10,002 nucleotides of DNA from DAOUGC01 sp034429695 (GCA_034429695.1 DAOUGC010000124.1:1-10002); one strand, 5' to 3'. Positions 1-6,687 are shown, numbered from the stretch's first letter. The notes: generated by a model not told the origin, from the sequence alone. Numbers and translations: made by a program.

Positions 1-230
1 ACTTCGGCCAGTTCTTCCACAGAAACCAGTGAGACCTGGCGGTGATTGCGAATGGCTGTCCCGCGCGGGTATTCGGGATAGCGTCCGTCTGCAGGAGCAG
101 TAAAGCCAAAATGTCTGTCTCCTGGTACGCCCTCCAGAACCACTTCCAGTTCGTTGCGTTGACTGGAGAGCAGGCTGTCGGGGGAGTCACACACATAAAC
201 TCCCTGTAATGTGGCGGTCATGCGTTTCAT
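1..230 (-). CDS. MOSC-domain protein, N-terminal part (3' end outside window)
   Basis: The first 76 codons of a minus-strand gene that continues past the left edge. The visible protein contains G-D-R-H at residues 37-40, then an R-G-T-A-I-R-N-H-R-Q-V-S-L-V-S stretch (residues 56-70), which matches the start of MOSC domains (molybdenum cofactor sulfurase C-terminal-like). Family members bind or handle sulfur or molybdenum cofactor, and some reduce N-hydroxylated substrates. The specific role here is unknown, and the usual conserved cysteine would lie beyond the window. I chose the ATG at 228-230 because GGAGG (on the minus strand, 236-240) sits 5 nt upstream; a second ATG at 219-221 would have a 14-nt gap. 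A promoter lies just upstream and the gene appears to be transcribed on its own. Single-domain MOSC protein is the simplest reading, but a longer fusion cannot be excluded. Confidence 0.8.
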   Translation of the reverse strand, partial: MKRMTATLQGVYVCDSPDSLLSSQRNELEVVLEGVPGDRHFGFTAPADGRYPEYPRGTAIRNHRQVSLVSVEELAE

Positions 231-253
231 GCACTCCTCCTGTATTTTTGACA

Positions 254-282
254 ATTATCAATCATATTTATCAGGTTTGCAA
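254..282 (-). promoter_or_regulatory. Promoter of the MOSC gene
   Basis: On the minus strand TTGCAA (277-282) and GATAAT (254-259) are separated by exactly 17 bp, in a strikingly AT-rich patch directly before the ribosome binding site. The -10 matches 5 of 6 consensus positions and the -35 matches 4 of 6. The predicted start of transcription is near 247, leaving a short leader of about 17 nt. Confidence 0.55.
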
Positions 283-310
283 ATGCGGGATGGATGCGGC
301 TGGATGTAAA

Positions 311-347
311 GGTTCACCCGCCATCAGCAGTCGGTGGCGGGTGAACC
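311..347 (-). terminator. Hairpin terminator after the DUF6391 gene
   Basis: A perfect 13-bp stem (311-323 with 335-347) encloses an 11-nt loop. It starts 18 bp beyond the DUF6391 stop codon. On the minus strand the stem is followed only by TTTACATCC, so the U-tract is short. It is placed as expected for an intrinsic terminator, but termination may be partial. Confidence 0.6.
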
Positions 348-364
348 GTGTGAAATTAATGATA

Positions 365-874
365 TCAACTCGTGGTTGCCACGCGGTGCAGTGGCACTTT
401 GCCACGCTGATAACGGGTGATGGCCGTGACCTTCATGCCGCCAGGTTTCGCCAGGGTGGTGAAACGCTGCTGCAGGATGGGCCCCAGCGGTTGCGAGAAG
501 ATCAGCACCAGGGTGACCAGGGAGATGATTAACGGCAGGCGTTCCAGTTTGCGTTTCATGCCGCTGCCAGCGCCCATCATTGCCAGCCATGCGGCTGCGC
601 CGGCAAGGATGCCGGTGGTGGCAAAATTGGTCCCGCAGTTGGGGTGAATCGCCAGATGACTCTCGCCATGTTTCAGGCGGTTGAGGGCTTCGTTAACGCC
701 TTCAGCCAGTTCCTCGGTTTCAATGTTGCCAAGCACCCAAAAGCCACCCATATCCGATGAGCCGGCCAGGCTGAGCTGACTGTTTTTCTTGCCAAGAATT
801 TGCAGGGTGGCGTGTTCAAGGGCGTGATTGCGCCGCACCCGTGTAACCGGCCCGCTGTGTGTTTGATTTTTCAT
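365..874 (-). CDS. DUF6391 family small membrane protein
   Basis: A 169-residue protein of unknown function that I recognise as DUF6391 from the N-terminal R-R-N-H-A-L-E-H-A-T block (residues 14-23) and the H-P-N-C-G-T-N block (77-83). The order is: soluble N-terminal part with both blocks, a hydrophobic segment at about 82-101, a basic turn (K-R-K), a second hydrophobic segment at about 112-133, then a basic C-terminal tail. No signal peptide is evident, so the conserved part probably faces the cytoplasm near the membrane. H17-A-L-E20-H21 fits the pattern HxxEH, the metal ligand motif of M16 (inverzincin) peptidases, but nothing else resembles M16. The start at 872-874 has AGAGGA just upstream. 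The gene has its own promoter and terminator, so it is probably monocistronic although it follows the BCD transporter by 157 bp on the same strand. The family name is from memory of the motif, not from a search. Confidence 0.8.
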   Translation of the reverse strand: MKNQTHSGPVTRVRRNHALEHATLQILGKKNSQLSLAGSSDMGGFWVLGNIETEELAEGVNEALNRLKHGESHLAIHPNCGTNFATTGILAGAAAWLAMMGAGSGMKRKLERLPLIISLVTLVLIFSQPLGPILQQRFTTLAKPGGMKVTAITRYQRGKVPLHRVATTS

Positions 875-950
875 TCATTCCTCTTTGTCTTGCGATACTT
901 TCTGCCCATCCTCATGCCCAGTGCCTGGCTGCAAATCGGATGAACATGCT

Positions 951-960
951 CTGTATACAG
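951..960. promoter_or_regulatory. Palindrome at start of transcript, candidate operator
   Basis: CTGTATACAG is a perfect 10-bp palindrome just downstream of the predicted transcription start of the DUF6391 gene (about +4 to +13). It is shorter than the LexA box CTGT-N8-ACAG, so it is not called a LexA site. It could be a second operator or chance. Confidence 0.25.
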
Positions 961-969
961 GGTGGGAGC

Positions 970-998
970 ATTGTAAGAGGTTTTAAAACCAGAGTCAA
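970..998 (-). promoter_or_regulatory. Promoter of the DUF6391 gene
   Basis: On the minus strand TTGACT (993-998) and TACAAT (970-975) stand 17 bp apart, each 5 of 6 to the sigma-70 consensus. Transcription would begin near 963, giving a leader of about 90 nt. This is the best-looking promoter in the window. Confidence 0.65.
979..990. promoter_or_regulatory. Palindrome within promoter spacer, candidate operator
   Basis: GGTTTTAAAACC is a perfect 12-bp palindrome lying wholly between the -35 and -10 boxes of the DUF6391 promoter. A protein bound here would directly control polymerase. No regulator is encoded nearby. Confidence 0.35.
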
Positions 999-1031
999 GT
1001 AAGGGCAGAATCACACGTCGGGTGATAGGGC

Positions 1032-2339
1032 TTAATCCACCAGGCGCGCTGCGCGCTCTGACAGCTCCATCTGAGCATTTTCTTCTTGAAAGTGATGCAC
1101 ATCAACACGGCGCAACATGAACCACGAAACAAGCAGGAGGGCTGCCTGAATGGTGAACACCGCCCCATAACCGGTGATGTTGTTTTGCGACAGACCTGCC
1201 ACCACGTCGCGCACCACCCCCGACAGCATGTTGCCGGTAAAACGGGCGAGAGCATCGGCAACGCCCCACGCGCCAATGAACAACCCGACACGGGCAGTGG
1301 TCATATCCAGCATGAGCGCCAGATTTGCGTTGGTGGAGATGCCCGTACCAATGCCAAGCACCACCACACCGGTGTAAAACAAAGGCGTTGTGCGCAGGAA
1401 ACCGCTGGCAGCGATAACCAAAAAACCAGCCAGGGCGATCCATGCGCTCCAGGCGGCAAGGCGTTTCCTGCCCAGGCGGCTTTCCATCCATGCGGCAAAG
1501 ACCAGCGCCAGCAGCACACAACCACCCCAGATGGACGTGATGCGGGTGGTGGCGCTCACCGGCAAGCCAAACGCCTCACCGGCGAAAGGTTCGAGCAGGA
1601 TATCCTGACCGAGAATGGCGGCCAGCAGAATGATCAGATAGAAAAAGAAGTGCCGCGCGGCAGGGTTGGCAAGCGTGCCTTTGATCAGCCCCACCCATCC
1701 CTGACGTTGTGTTGTTTGTCCGTCCGTGGTTTGCGGAGCTGCGCTGCGCGGTTCCAACCGCAACAGACCCAGCACACCGAAGGACAGGGCGGCCCCCGCA
1801 ACCATTAAAAAGGCGCGTTCCAGCACCTGTGGAGTGAAATCCTGCAACAACCGGCTGAGTGTGGCTGCGGTGACAATGATGCCGATGATCATCACCACCC
1901 ACATGGTGGAAACCGTGCGCGAACGCCCTTTCTCGCCGGACAACTCAGAGGCCAATGAAAGATAAGCCACGCTGGCAATGTTAAAGCCCATACCCCATGC
2001 GCCGAATACCAGCATGCTCAAGAATAGCGCCAGCCCGGGTGATTGAGGGTAAAGATAAGCCACGTACGGCGAACCCACCAACCCCAGCACGCACAGCAGC
2101 AAACCTGCCAGAATATACGGACTGCGCCTCCAGCCCAGCACGGGATGCCGGTCTGAAAATGACCCGATCATGATTTGCACCGGTGAAAACAGGTAGGGCA
2201 TGGATGCCAGCAGTGAGACCAGTGCGGCGGAAATGCCCAGTTCTTTAATCATCACCCGGTTGAGGGTGCTGTTGATCGGCACCAGCGTCATGGCGACGGC
2301 AAGGTGAATCAGCGCAAGTTGGATGCGTTGGCGTATCAA
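1032..2339 (-). CDS. PucC/BCD-family major facilitator transporter
   Basis: A 435-residue integral membrane protein with about 12 hydrophobic segments and a polar central loop at about residues 197-218 that splits it into two six-helix halves, as in the major facilitator superfamily. The N-terminal stretch L-I-H-L-A-V-A-M-T-L-V-P-I-N-S-T-L-N-R-V-M-I followed by E-L-G is typical of the BCD family (PucC, LhaA, Bch2), whose studied members in purple bacteria assist assembly of light-harvesting complexes, perhaps by delivering bacteriochlorophyll. Length fits the family. Its substrate here is not known. The start is TTG at 2337-2339, supported by AAAGGAG 6 nt upstream; an ATG at 2290-2292 would remove part of the first helix. 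It follows radA by 60 bp with no visible terminator between them, so it may be read from the radA transcript. No other photosynthesis gene is visible in this window. Confidence 0.85.
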   Translation of the reverse strand: MIRQRIQLALIHLAVAMTLVPINSTLNRVMIKELGISAALVSLLASMPYLFSPVQIMIGSFSDRHPVLGWRRSPYILAGLLLCVLGLVGSPYVAYLYPQSPGLALFLSMLVFGAWGMGFNIASVAYLSLASELSGEKGRSRTVSTMWVVMIIGIIVTAATLSRLLQDFTPQVLERAFLMVAGAALSFGVLGLLRLEPRSAAPQTTDGQTTQRQGWVGLIKGTLANPAARHFFFYLIILLAAILGQDILLEPFAGEAFGLPVSATTRITSIWGGCVLLALVFAAWMESRLGRKRLAAWSAWIALAGFLVIAASGFLRTTPLFYTGVVVLGIGTGISTNANLALMLDMTTARVGLFIGAWGVADALARFTGNMLSGVVRDVVAGLSQNNITGYGAVFTIQAALLLVSWFMLRRVDVHHFQEENAQMELSERAARLVD

Positions 2340-2399
2340 GTTCCACTCCTTTTACTATTCCCCCACAGCATGGCAATCTTATCTTCTGTGTGTGCAATC

Positions 2400-3803
2400 C
2401 TAACCGGTTTTGACCGCCAGTGCAAGCGCCTGTCGCAGAGAACGCGCCTCCAGGATCTCCACCCCATCGGGATAGGGTTCGCCCTTGCGCACACGGTGCG
2501 GCACAATGGCGGTTTTAAACCCAAGTTTTGAGGCCTCGCGCAGGCGGGCGTTCATTTGCCCCACCCAGCGCAGTTCACCGGACAGCCCCACTTCGCCGAT
2601 CAGCACAGCGTCAGCGCGGATGGGGGTGTCGCTCATGGAGGATGTGATCGCAGCAGCCACAGCCAGGTCAGCGGCGGGTTCGGTAATGCGCAGCCCGCCC
2701 ACCACGTTGACAAACACGTCCTGCTCCGACAGGTTCATGCCAAGCCGGCGCGATAGTACAGCCACAATCAGCAGCAGGCGGTTGATGTCCAATCCGTTGG
2801 GAGTGCGGCGCGGATTGCCAAAATTGGTATGGCTGGTCAGCCCCTGCAACTCCACCAGCAGCGGACGCGTGCCTTCCATGGTCACAGCGATGGCAGAACC
2901 GGGTGCATTGACCATGCGCTCCGCGAGGAAGGCCTCGGATGGGTTGGGTACTTCCACCATGCCGCGTTCGCGCATCTCAAACACGCCCACCTCGGATGTT
3001 GCGCCAAAGCGATTTTTGACCGAGCGCAGCAAACGGAAGAACTGAAACCGGTCGCCCTCCAGATACAACACCGTATCCACAATGTGTTCCAGCACGCGCG
3101 GACCGGCGATTACGCCCTCCTTGGTGACATGGCCAATCACGAACACGGCTGTGCCGCTGGTTTTGGCATATTCCCGCAGGCGTGACGAGCATTCGCGCAC
3201 CTGCGTGACCGAACCGGCGCTGGACTCCAACTCTGGCATGTAAACGGTCTGGATCGAGTCCACCACCAGCAGGGCGGGGCGCACGTCATTGGCATGTTCC
3301 AGGATGGTATTGAGGTTGGTTTCGGTGACCAGGAACATGGATTCTGGATAAGCTGGCTCGCCTCCGCTGGTGTTGAGCAGTCGTGCGGCGCGCATTTTAA
3401 TCTGGCGTTCTGACTCCTCACCCGATACATACAACACCGTGCCGTGCGCCGCCATCTCCACCGCCACCTGCAGCATGAGGGTGGATTTGCCGATGCCGGG
3501 GTCGCCGCCAACCAGCACAATGGAGCCAGGTACAACGCCGCCGCCCAGCACCCTGGCGAACTCGCTGATCGGCAGGGTGAGGCGTTCTTCCACGTCGCCC
3601 TCGATCTCGGTCAGGCGCAGCGGGCTGGAGCGACCAGTCAAACCGTGGTGGGCTTTTCCGGCGGTTTTGGGTGCGGCAGCCGGGGCCGGGACAATCTCTT
3701 CCACCATGGTTCCGTAGTTGCCGCAACCTGGGCAGCGGCCCATCTGTCGGGCTGAAGTGCGTCCACATTGCTGGCAGATATATCGGGTGATTGTTTTTGC
3801 CAT
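2400..3803 (-). CDS. radA: DNA repair protein RadA (Sms)
   Basis: A 467-residue RecA-like ATPase that helps process branched intermediates in homologous recombination. Features in order: C4 zinc finger (C10-x2-C13 and C24-x2-C27), RecA-like ATPase core with Walker A G99-G-D-P-G-I-G-K-S-T108 and Walker B L178-L-V-V-D-S-I-Q-T, the RadA signature K-N-R-F-G at 263-267, and a C-terminal Lon-protease-like domain from about residue 290 that lacks peptidase activity in this family. Length is normal. The open frame extends upstream to 3881, but the start is placed at the ATG 3801-3803 because M-A-K-T-I-T-R-Y-I-C leads directly into the zinc finger, and the 26 extra residues look unlike the family. No ribosome binding site precedes this ATG; instead TACAAT lies 7 nt upstream, suggesting a leaderless message. 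The BCD transporter lies downstream and a terminated lipoprotein gene upstream. Confidence 0.96.
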   Translation of the reverse strand: MAKTITRYICQQCGRTSARQMGRCPGCGNYGTMVEEIVPAPAAAPKTAGKAHHGLTGRSSPLRLTEIEGDVEERLTLPISEFARVLGGGVVPGSIVLVGGDPGIGKSTLMLQVAVEMAAHGTVLYVSGEESERQIKMRAARLLNTSGGEPAYPESMFLVTETNLNTILEHANDVRPALLVVDSIQTVYMPELESSAGSVTQVRECSSRLREYAKTSGTAVFVIGHVTKEGVIAGPRVLEHIVDTVLYLEGDRFQFFRLLRSVKNRFGATSEVGVFEMRERGMVEVPNPSEAFLAERMVNAPGSAIAVTMEGTRPLLVELQGLTSHTNFGNPRRTPNGLDINRLLLIVAVLSRRLGMNLSEQDVFVNVVGGLRITEPAADLAVAAAITSSMSDTPIRADAVLIGEVGLSGELRWVGQMNARLREASKLGFKTAIVPHRVRKGEPYPDGVEILEARSLRQALALAVKTG

Positions 3804-3810
3804 GTGGTGT

Positions 3811-3816
3811 ATTGTA
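3811..3816 (-). promoter_or_regulatory. Candidate radA -10 box (leaderless start)
   Basis: TACAAT on the minus strand ends 7 nt before the radA ATG, where transcription would begin at or next to the start codon. No convincing -35 hexamer stands 16-18 bp upstream, and no Shine-Dalgarno sequence is present. The two absences together make a leaderless transcript plausible. Confidence 0.35.
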
Positions 3817-3879
3817 TCGCAAATCGGTTGTGGACTGTACGGCAAAGAGGGCGCGAGCTTGCGTTCACACGGGAGCCTC

Positions 3880-3921
3880 AAAAAGCCTGCCCCGTGCAGT
3901 CAAGATTACGCACGGGGCAGG
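3880..3921 (-). terminator. Intrinsic terminator of the lipoprotein gene
   Basis: A perfect 12-bp GC-rich stem (3886-3897 with 3910-3921) with a 12-nt loop, followed on the minus strand by CTTTTTG. It lies 32 bp after the lipoprotein stop codon and before radA, so it separates the two transcription units. Confidence 0.8.
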
Positions 3922-3953
3922 GAAACCTGTCAGATCCAGTTCCGGTGATGGGT

Positions 3954-5342
3954 TTATCCGGGACCCTGCAAGCCAAACAGTACCGTCACCGTGCCACCTG
4001 AAGTCAGGTTGACGTTCACGTCGCGAGCGGTGGTGACGGTGTAAGCCGTGCTGATGGTGACGCAATAATTACCTGCAGCCAGACCGCTGGCGCCGAAACT
4101 GCCGGATGAGCTGACCGGCAGGTTGGTCCATCCGCTGGTGGGTGAAGCGCATGTGCCGGATGCCAGGCTGACATTGCCGCCCAGGAAACCCGCATCGCCG
4201 GCATCCTGCCGTCCGTTGCCGTTATTGTCGGCGAACACCAGTCCGTTGATGGCGCCGAGCAGGGTGGCCTGTGGCAGCGTGGCGGTTGGAACCGGGGTGG
4301 GGGTGGGTGTGGAGCACAGGCCGGGTTCATTGCCGGTGATTACGGCATTGAACACCTCGCGGCAGGTGCTGTCCACCTGGAACAACGCAGCCAGGGGATA
4401 ACCTGCTCCGGTGTACGGCGAACCGGCTTCAGATGAGGTGAAATGGTCGTTGTAGTCCAGCTTTTTGGGGTCCTTTACGCCGTCATCAGCCCACACCGAC
4501 CACAGGAAGGCGTTTGAGCCGCCCACCACAGTCCGCTTGAAGGCAATTTCTACGATGGCGCTGCCCTTGGGGGAAACCCTGCCCCAGGCTGCGTCAGGAT
4601 CGGGCATGGTCTCCAGCGAGAAAACCACTTGATCGTAGCCATCATAAACGGCGGGGGCATCAGAGCGCATCGGGCGCGAGCCGCCCACATTATTGTCGCT
4701 GTCCTTGTAGGCAGTCACGTTTTCCACCGCCCATGTTGTTGAGGCAGGGCTGTTCACCAGCACCAGATAATCACCGCGCCCGTCCAGGTCGGTATCCACC
4801 TCAACGCCGTACAAGCCGGTGAGGTTGTTGCTCTGCGGGTTCAAACCGGCCAAATACAGGGTGACATAAACAAAATTGGTGTCAGATGATATTTCTGCCT
4901 TGGTCAGATCCAGGTCCGGACGGTAATCCATGCTGGTCTGCGAGAAAGGCCGCTCATAGATGTTCTTGTCGAAGAAATCCCCACCGGCTGCGCGGCGTTC
5001 ACCCGCGGTGCGGCTTGAGTCGCTGTCGGTGAACCAGCGCGTGACCCAGCCAGGATTGCCCGGGGTGATACTGTGAGTAATCTGGGTGGCTGTGGGGCTT
5101 GGGGTGATGGCGGCAGGTTCGACGGTTTCAGTGGGTGGCAGGGCGGTGTCCTGCGGGGTGGCGGTGGGCGGCTCAACCTGCGGGGTTTGCTGGCTGGAGG
5201 CGGGCTGGTCTCCCGCGGCGGGTTGATCGGCGGCAGGCGTTGGGTTGGCGGCCGTACCCGGCATACTGCAAGCCAGGATCAATGATAGCAAAACAATCAG
5301 AATAATCAAATGCTGGAACTTGATGGGGAAAGGCATTTTCAT
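3954..5342 (-). CDS. Secreted lipoprotein with C-terminal SdrD/Cna-B-like domain
   Basis: A 462-residue exported protein with no function I can name. It begins with a lipoprotein signal: K-rich start, hydrophobic helix at 12-24, and lipobox I-L-A-C with the lipidated Cys25. A Pro/Thr/Ala/Gln-rich linker (about 30-95) follows, then a large domain (about 96-340) with a possible calcium loop D183-T-D-L-D-G-R-G-D191, a short P-T-P-T-P linker (about 345-358), and a C-terminal beta domain (361-458) beginning G-x-V-x-x-D-x-N-x-N-G, as in SdrD-B/Cna-B modules, with D372/N374/N376/D380 as likely calcium ligands. Such proteins sit outside the membrane, tethered by lipid, and the linkers space the domains. 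The start at 5340-5342 has GAGGTG about 6 nt upstream; a second ATG two codons later is possible. It is transcribed away from the membrane-protein/B3-4 pair and ends in its own terminator. Confidence 0.8.
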   Translation of the reverse strand: MKMPFPIKFQHLIILIVLLSLILACSMPGTAANPTPAADQPAAGDQPASSQQTPQVEPPTATPQDTALPPTETVEPAAITPSPTATQITHSITPGNPGWVTRWFTDSDSSRTAGERRAAGGDFFDKNIYERPFSQTSMDYRPDLDLTKAEISSDTNFVYVTLYLAGLNPQSNNLTGLYGVEVDTDLDGRGDYLVLVNSPASTTWAVENVTAYKDSDNNVGGSRPMRSDAPAVYDGYDQVVFSLETMPDPDAAWGRVSPKGSAIVEIAFKRTVVGGSNAFLWSVWADDGVKDPKKLDYNDHFTSSEAGSPYTGAGYPLAALFQVDSTCREVFNAVITGNEPGLCSTPTPTPVPTATLPQATLLGAINGLVFADNNGNGRQDAGDAGFLGGNVSLASGTCASPTSGWTNLPVSSSGSFGASGLAAGNYCVTISTAYTVTTARDVNVNLTSGGTVTVLFGLQGPG

Positions 5343-5436
5343 CTACTCACCTCTTCCAGAGTACAGGAACAGCAGATATCCCGGTAGTCAATATGAAAAC
5401 CTGTCATCACATTGCACAACGGCAATGAACCATGAA

Positions 5437-5448
5437 GTTGCGCGCAAC
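5437..5448. promoter_or_regulatory. Palindromic candidate operator in the divergent promoter region
   Basis: GTTGCGCGCAAC is a perfect 12-bp palindrome between two divergent genes. A second inverted repeat, ATTGC-N6-GCAAT (5411-5426), is 10 bp away. Both lie within the predicted leader of the lipoprotein gene. Function is inferred from position only. Confidence 0.3.
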
Positions 5449-5466
5449 AGTGGGGAGAACAATTTC

Positions 5467-5472
5467 ATTATA
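5467..5472 (-). promoter_or_regulatory. Candidate -10 box for the lipoprotein gene
   Basis: A perfect TATAAT on the minus strand, 125 bp upstream of the lipoprotein start. No good -35 box is found at standard spacing, so this is a weak call made on the -10 alone. Confidence 0.25.
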
Positions 5473-5531
5473 ACCAATAGCTTCATGGAAATATCCTGTC
5501 AGTTTTCCTCCGACCCTGTAAGGATGGAAAT

Positions 5532-5540
5532 TGCTATAAT
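5532..5540 (+). promoter_or_regulatory. Extended -10 promoter of the membrane protein/B3-4 operon
   Basis: TGCTATAAT is a perfect -10 box with the TGn extension, which can compensate for the poor -35 region here. Transcription would begin near 5547, about 24 nt before the start codon and just ahead of the GGAGG ribosome binding site. Confidence 0.6.
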
Positions 5541-5570
5541 AAACCCTGGCAGTCTTGTGGAGGTTCAGGT

Positions 5571-6005
5571 TTGAAACAGAATGGAAACATCATCGCACAA
5601 AATTTTGTGCGGGTATGCAATTTTTTGATACTGCTGCAGTTGATCGTGCTGGAAGGCAACGTCGTCCGTCATCAGCCCTCCATGTTGTTTGGAGTATCCA
5701 CCGGAGTCATGATTTTCCTGATCCTCAACGGCGTTTTGATGCTGGCGGGTGGCGCCAGCATCATCTGGTTTGAATATGACCGGTGCAGGGGTGGACGGCT
5801 TTCCATCATCTTTGCCGGGTATGCACTCCTGATTTTCCTGGTCAATTTCACTTTTCTTGTGCTTGGACGCAGGGAGGTCAGCCTGTTTGATTCGTCACGG
5901 TCCACGCTGATAGTGATTTTCTTTGCCGCAATGATTGATCTTGCATTTTTGACCCGGGTATTGAGCGCCGGCCCGGCGGCGGGAGCGAGGAAAGCGCATG
6001 AATGA
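5571..6005 (+). CDS. Small four-helix membrane protein, unknown function
   Basis: A 144-residue hydrophobic protein that I do not recognise. Four likely membrane segments lie at about 13-28, 39-63, 77-98 and 112-131, with short polar loops (R-H-Q at 33-35, E-Y-D-R-C-R-G-G-R at 68-76, R-R-E at 100-102) and a polar tail. No enzyme motif is visible. The start is TTG at 5571-5573, chosen because GGAGG (5559-5563) precedes it by 7 nt and an extended -10 promoter sits just upstream; no ATG fits. The last 8 bases overlap the start of the B3/4 gene (ATGAATGA), so the two are very likely made together by translational coupling. Whether the products interact is unknown. Confidence 0.75.
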   Translation: MKQNGNIIAQNFVRVCNFLILLQLIVLEGNVVRHQPSMLFGVSTGVMIFLILNGVLMLAGGASIIWFEYDRCRGGRLSIIFAGYALLIFLVNFTFLVLGRREVSLFDSSRSTLIVIFFAAMIDLAFLTRVLSAGPAAGARKAHE

Positions 6006-6687
6006 AGAGATGATTGTTGTCACCGATGAATGGCGGGAGACCTTTCCGGGCGCGTGTGTGGGCTTCATGGCATTGAGTGGGGTGCTCAACCCGCCCAGCC
6101 ATGCCGGGTTGGAGACCCGTAAAGAGGCGCTGTTGGAAGATCTGATCAGCCGGTACGGCAGCCTGAGCCGTGAAGAACTGGGGCAGTTGCCGGTTCTGCA
6201 AGCTTACAATGCCTACTACTCGCGTTTCAAGAAGACCTATCATGTGTTTTTACAGCTTGAATCAGTGGCTGTGAAAGGCAAGGGGTTTCCGCGTGTGGCG
6301 GCGCTGGTGGAAGCCATGTTCATGGCTGAGGTGAAGAACATGCTGTTGACTGCCGGGCATGATATTGACCGTTTGAAGCTGCCGCTCACACTGGATGTGA
6401 CCCGCGGTGGGGAACGCTGCATATTGATGCGCGGAACCGAGCAGGAACTCAAAGCCGGAGACATGTTCATCCGCGACCAGGAGGCGGTGATCTCCAGCAT
6501 TGTCTACGGGCCTGACGCCTACACCGCCATTCAGCCTTCAACGCGCAAGGCATTGTTTGTGGTGTATGCGCCAGCCGGAGTGAGTGCAGCGCAGGTGCAG
6601 GCACACCTGGAGGAGATCGAGGAACTGGCAGGGGTGATCTCGCCGGGGGCGAAGCGGGAGTTGTTGGAAATAAAGAGAGGTCAGTAG
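5998..6687 (+). CDS. Stand-alone B3/4 domain protein (PheT editing-like)
   Basis: A 229-residue soluble protein consisting of one B3/4 domain. This is the fold that, inside the beta chain of phenylalanyl-tRNA synthetase, forms the editing site that removes wrongly attached amino acids. Recognised from the run R-F-K-K-T-Y-H-V-F-L-Q-L-E-S-V (76-90), K-G-K-G (93-96), A-A-L-V-E-A-M-F-M-A-E-V-K-N (101-114), T-A-G-H-D (118-122) and the Y-G-P-D block near 170-173. Free-standing members occur widely, and a role in tRNA or amino acid quality control is a family-level inference. The start overlaps the upstream membrane-protein gene by 8 nt, with GAGG about 9 nt before it. The last codons (R-G-Q-stop) fall inside a short repeated word of the downstream inverted repeat, so the C-terminus may have been reshaped by that element. 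Confidence 0.85.
   Translation: MNEEMIVVTDEWRETFPGACVGFMALSGVLNPPSHAGLETRKEALLEDLISRYGSLSREELGQLPVLQAYNAYYSRFKKTYHVFLQLESVAVKGKGFPRVAALVEAMFMAEVKNMLLTAGHDIDRLKLPLTLDVTRGGERCILMRGTEQELKAGDMFIRDQEAVISSIVYGPDAYTAIQPSTRKALFVVYAPAGVSAAQVQAHLEEIEELAGVISPGAKRELLEIKRGQ

Noticed and set aside
951..960. LexA box
   Set aside because: CTGTATACAG lacks the 8-bp gap of CTGT-N8-ACAG; half-sites are too close.
1010..1026. Terminator after the BCD transporter
   Set aside because: Only a 5-bp ATCAC/GTGAT stem with no U-tract; too weak.
1086..1808. Plus-strand open frame of 240 codons opposite the BCD transporter
   Set aside because: Polar, His/Gln/Gly-rich translation with no domain, no ribosome binding site; it mirrors the codon bias of the real minus-strand gene.
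3804..3881. Upstream extension of radA by 26 codons
   Set aside because: RadA proteins begin shortly before the zinc finger; the extension looks unrelated and has no ribosome binding site.
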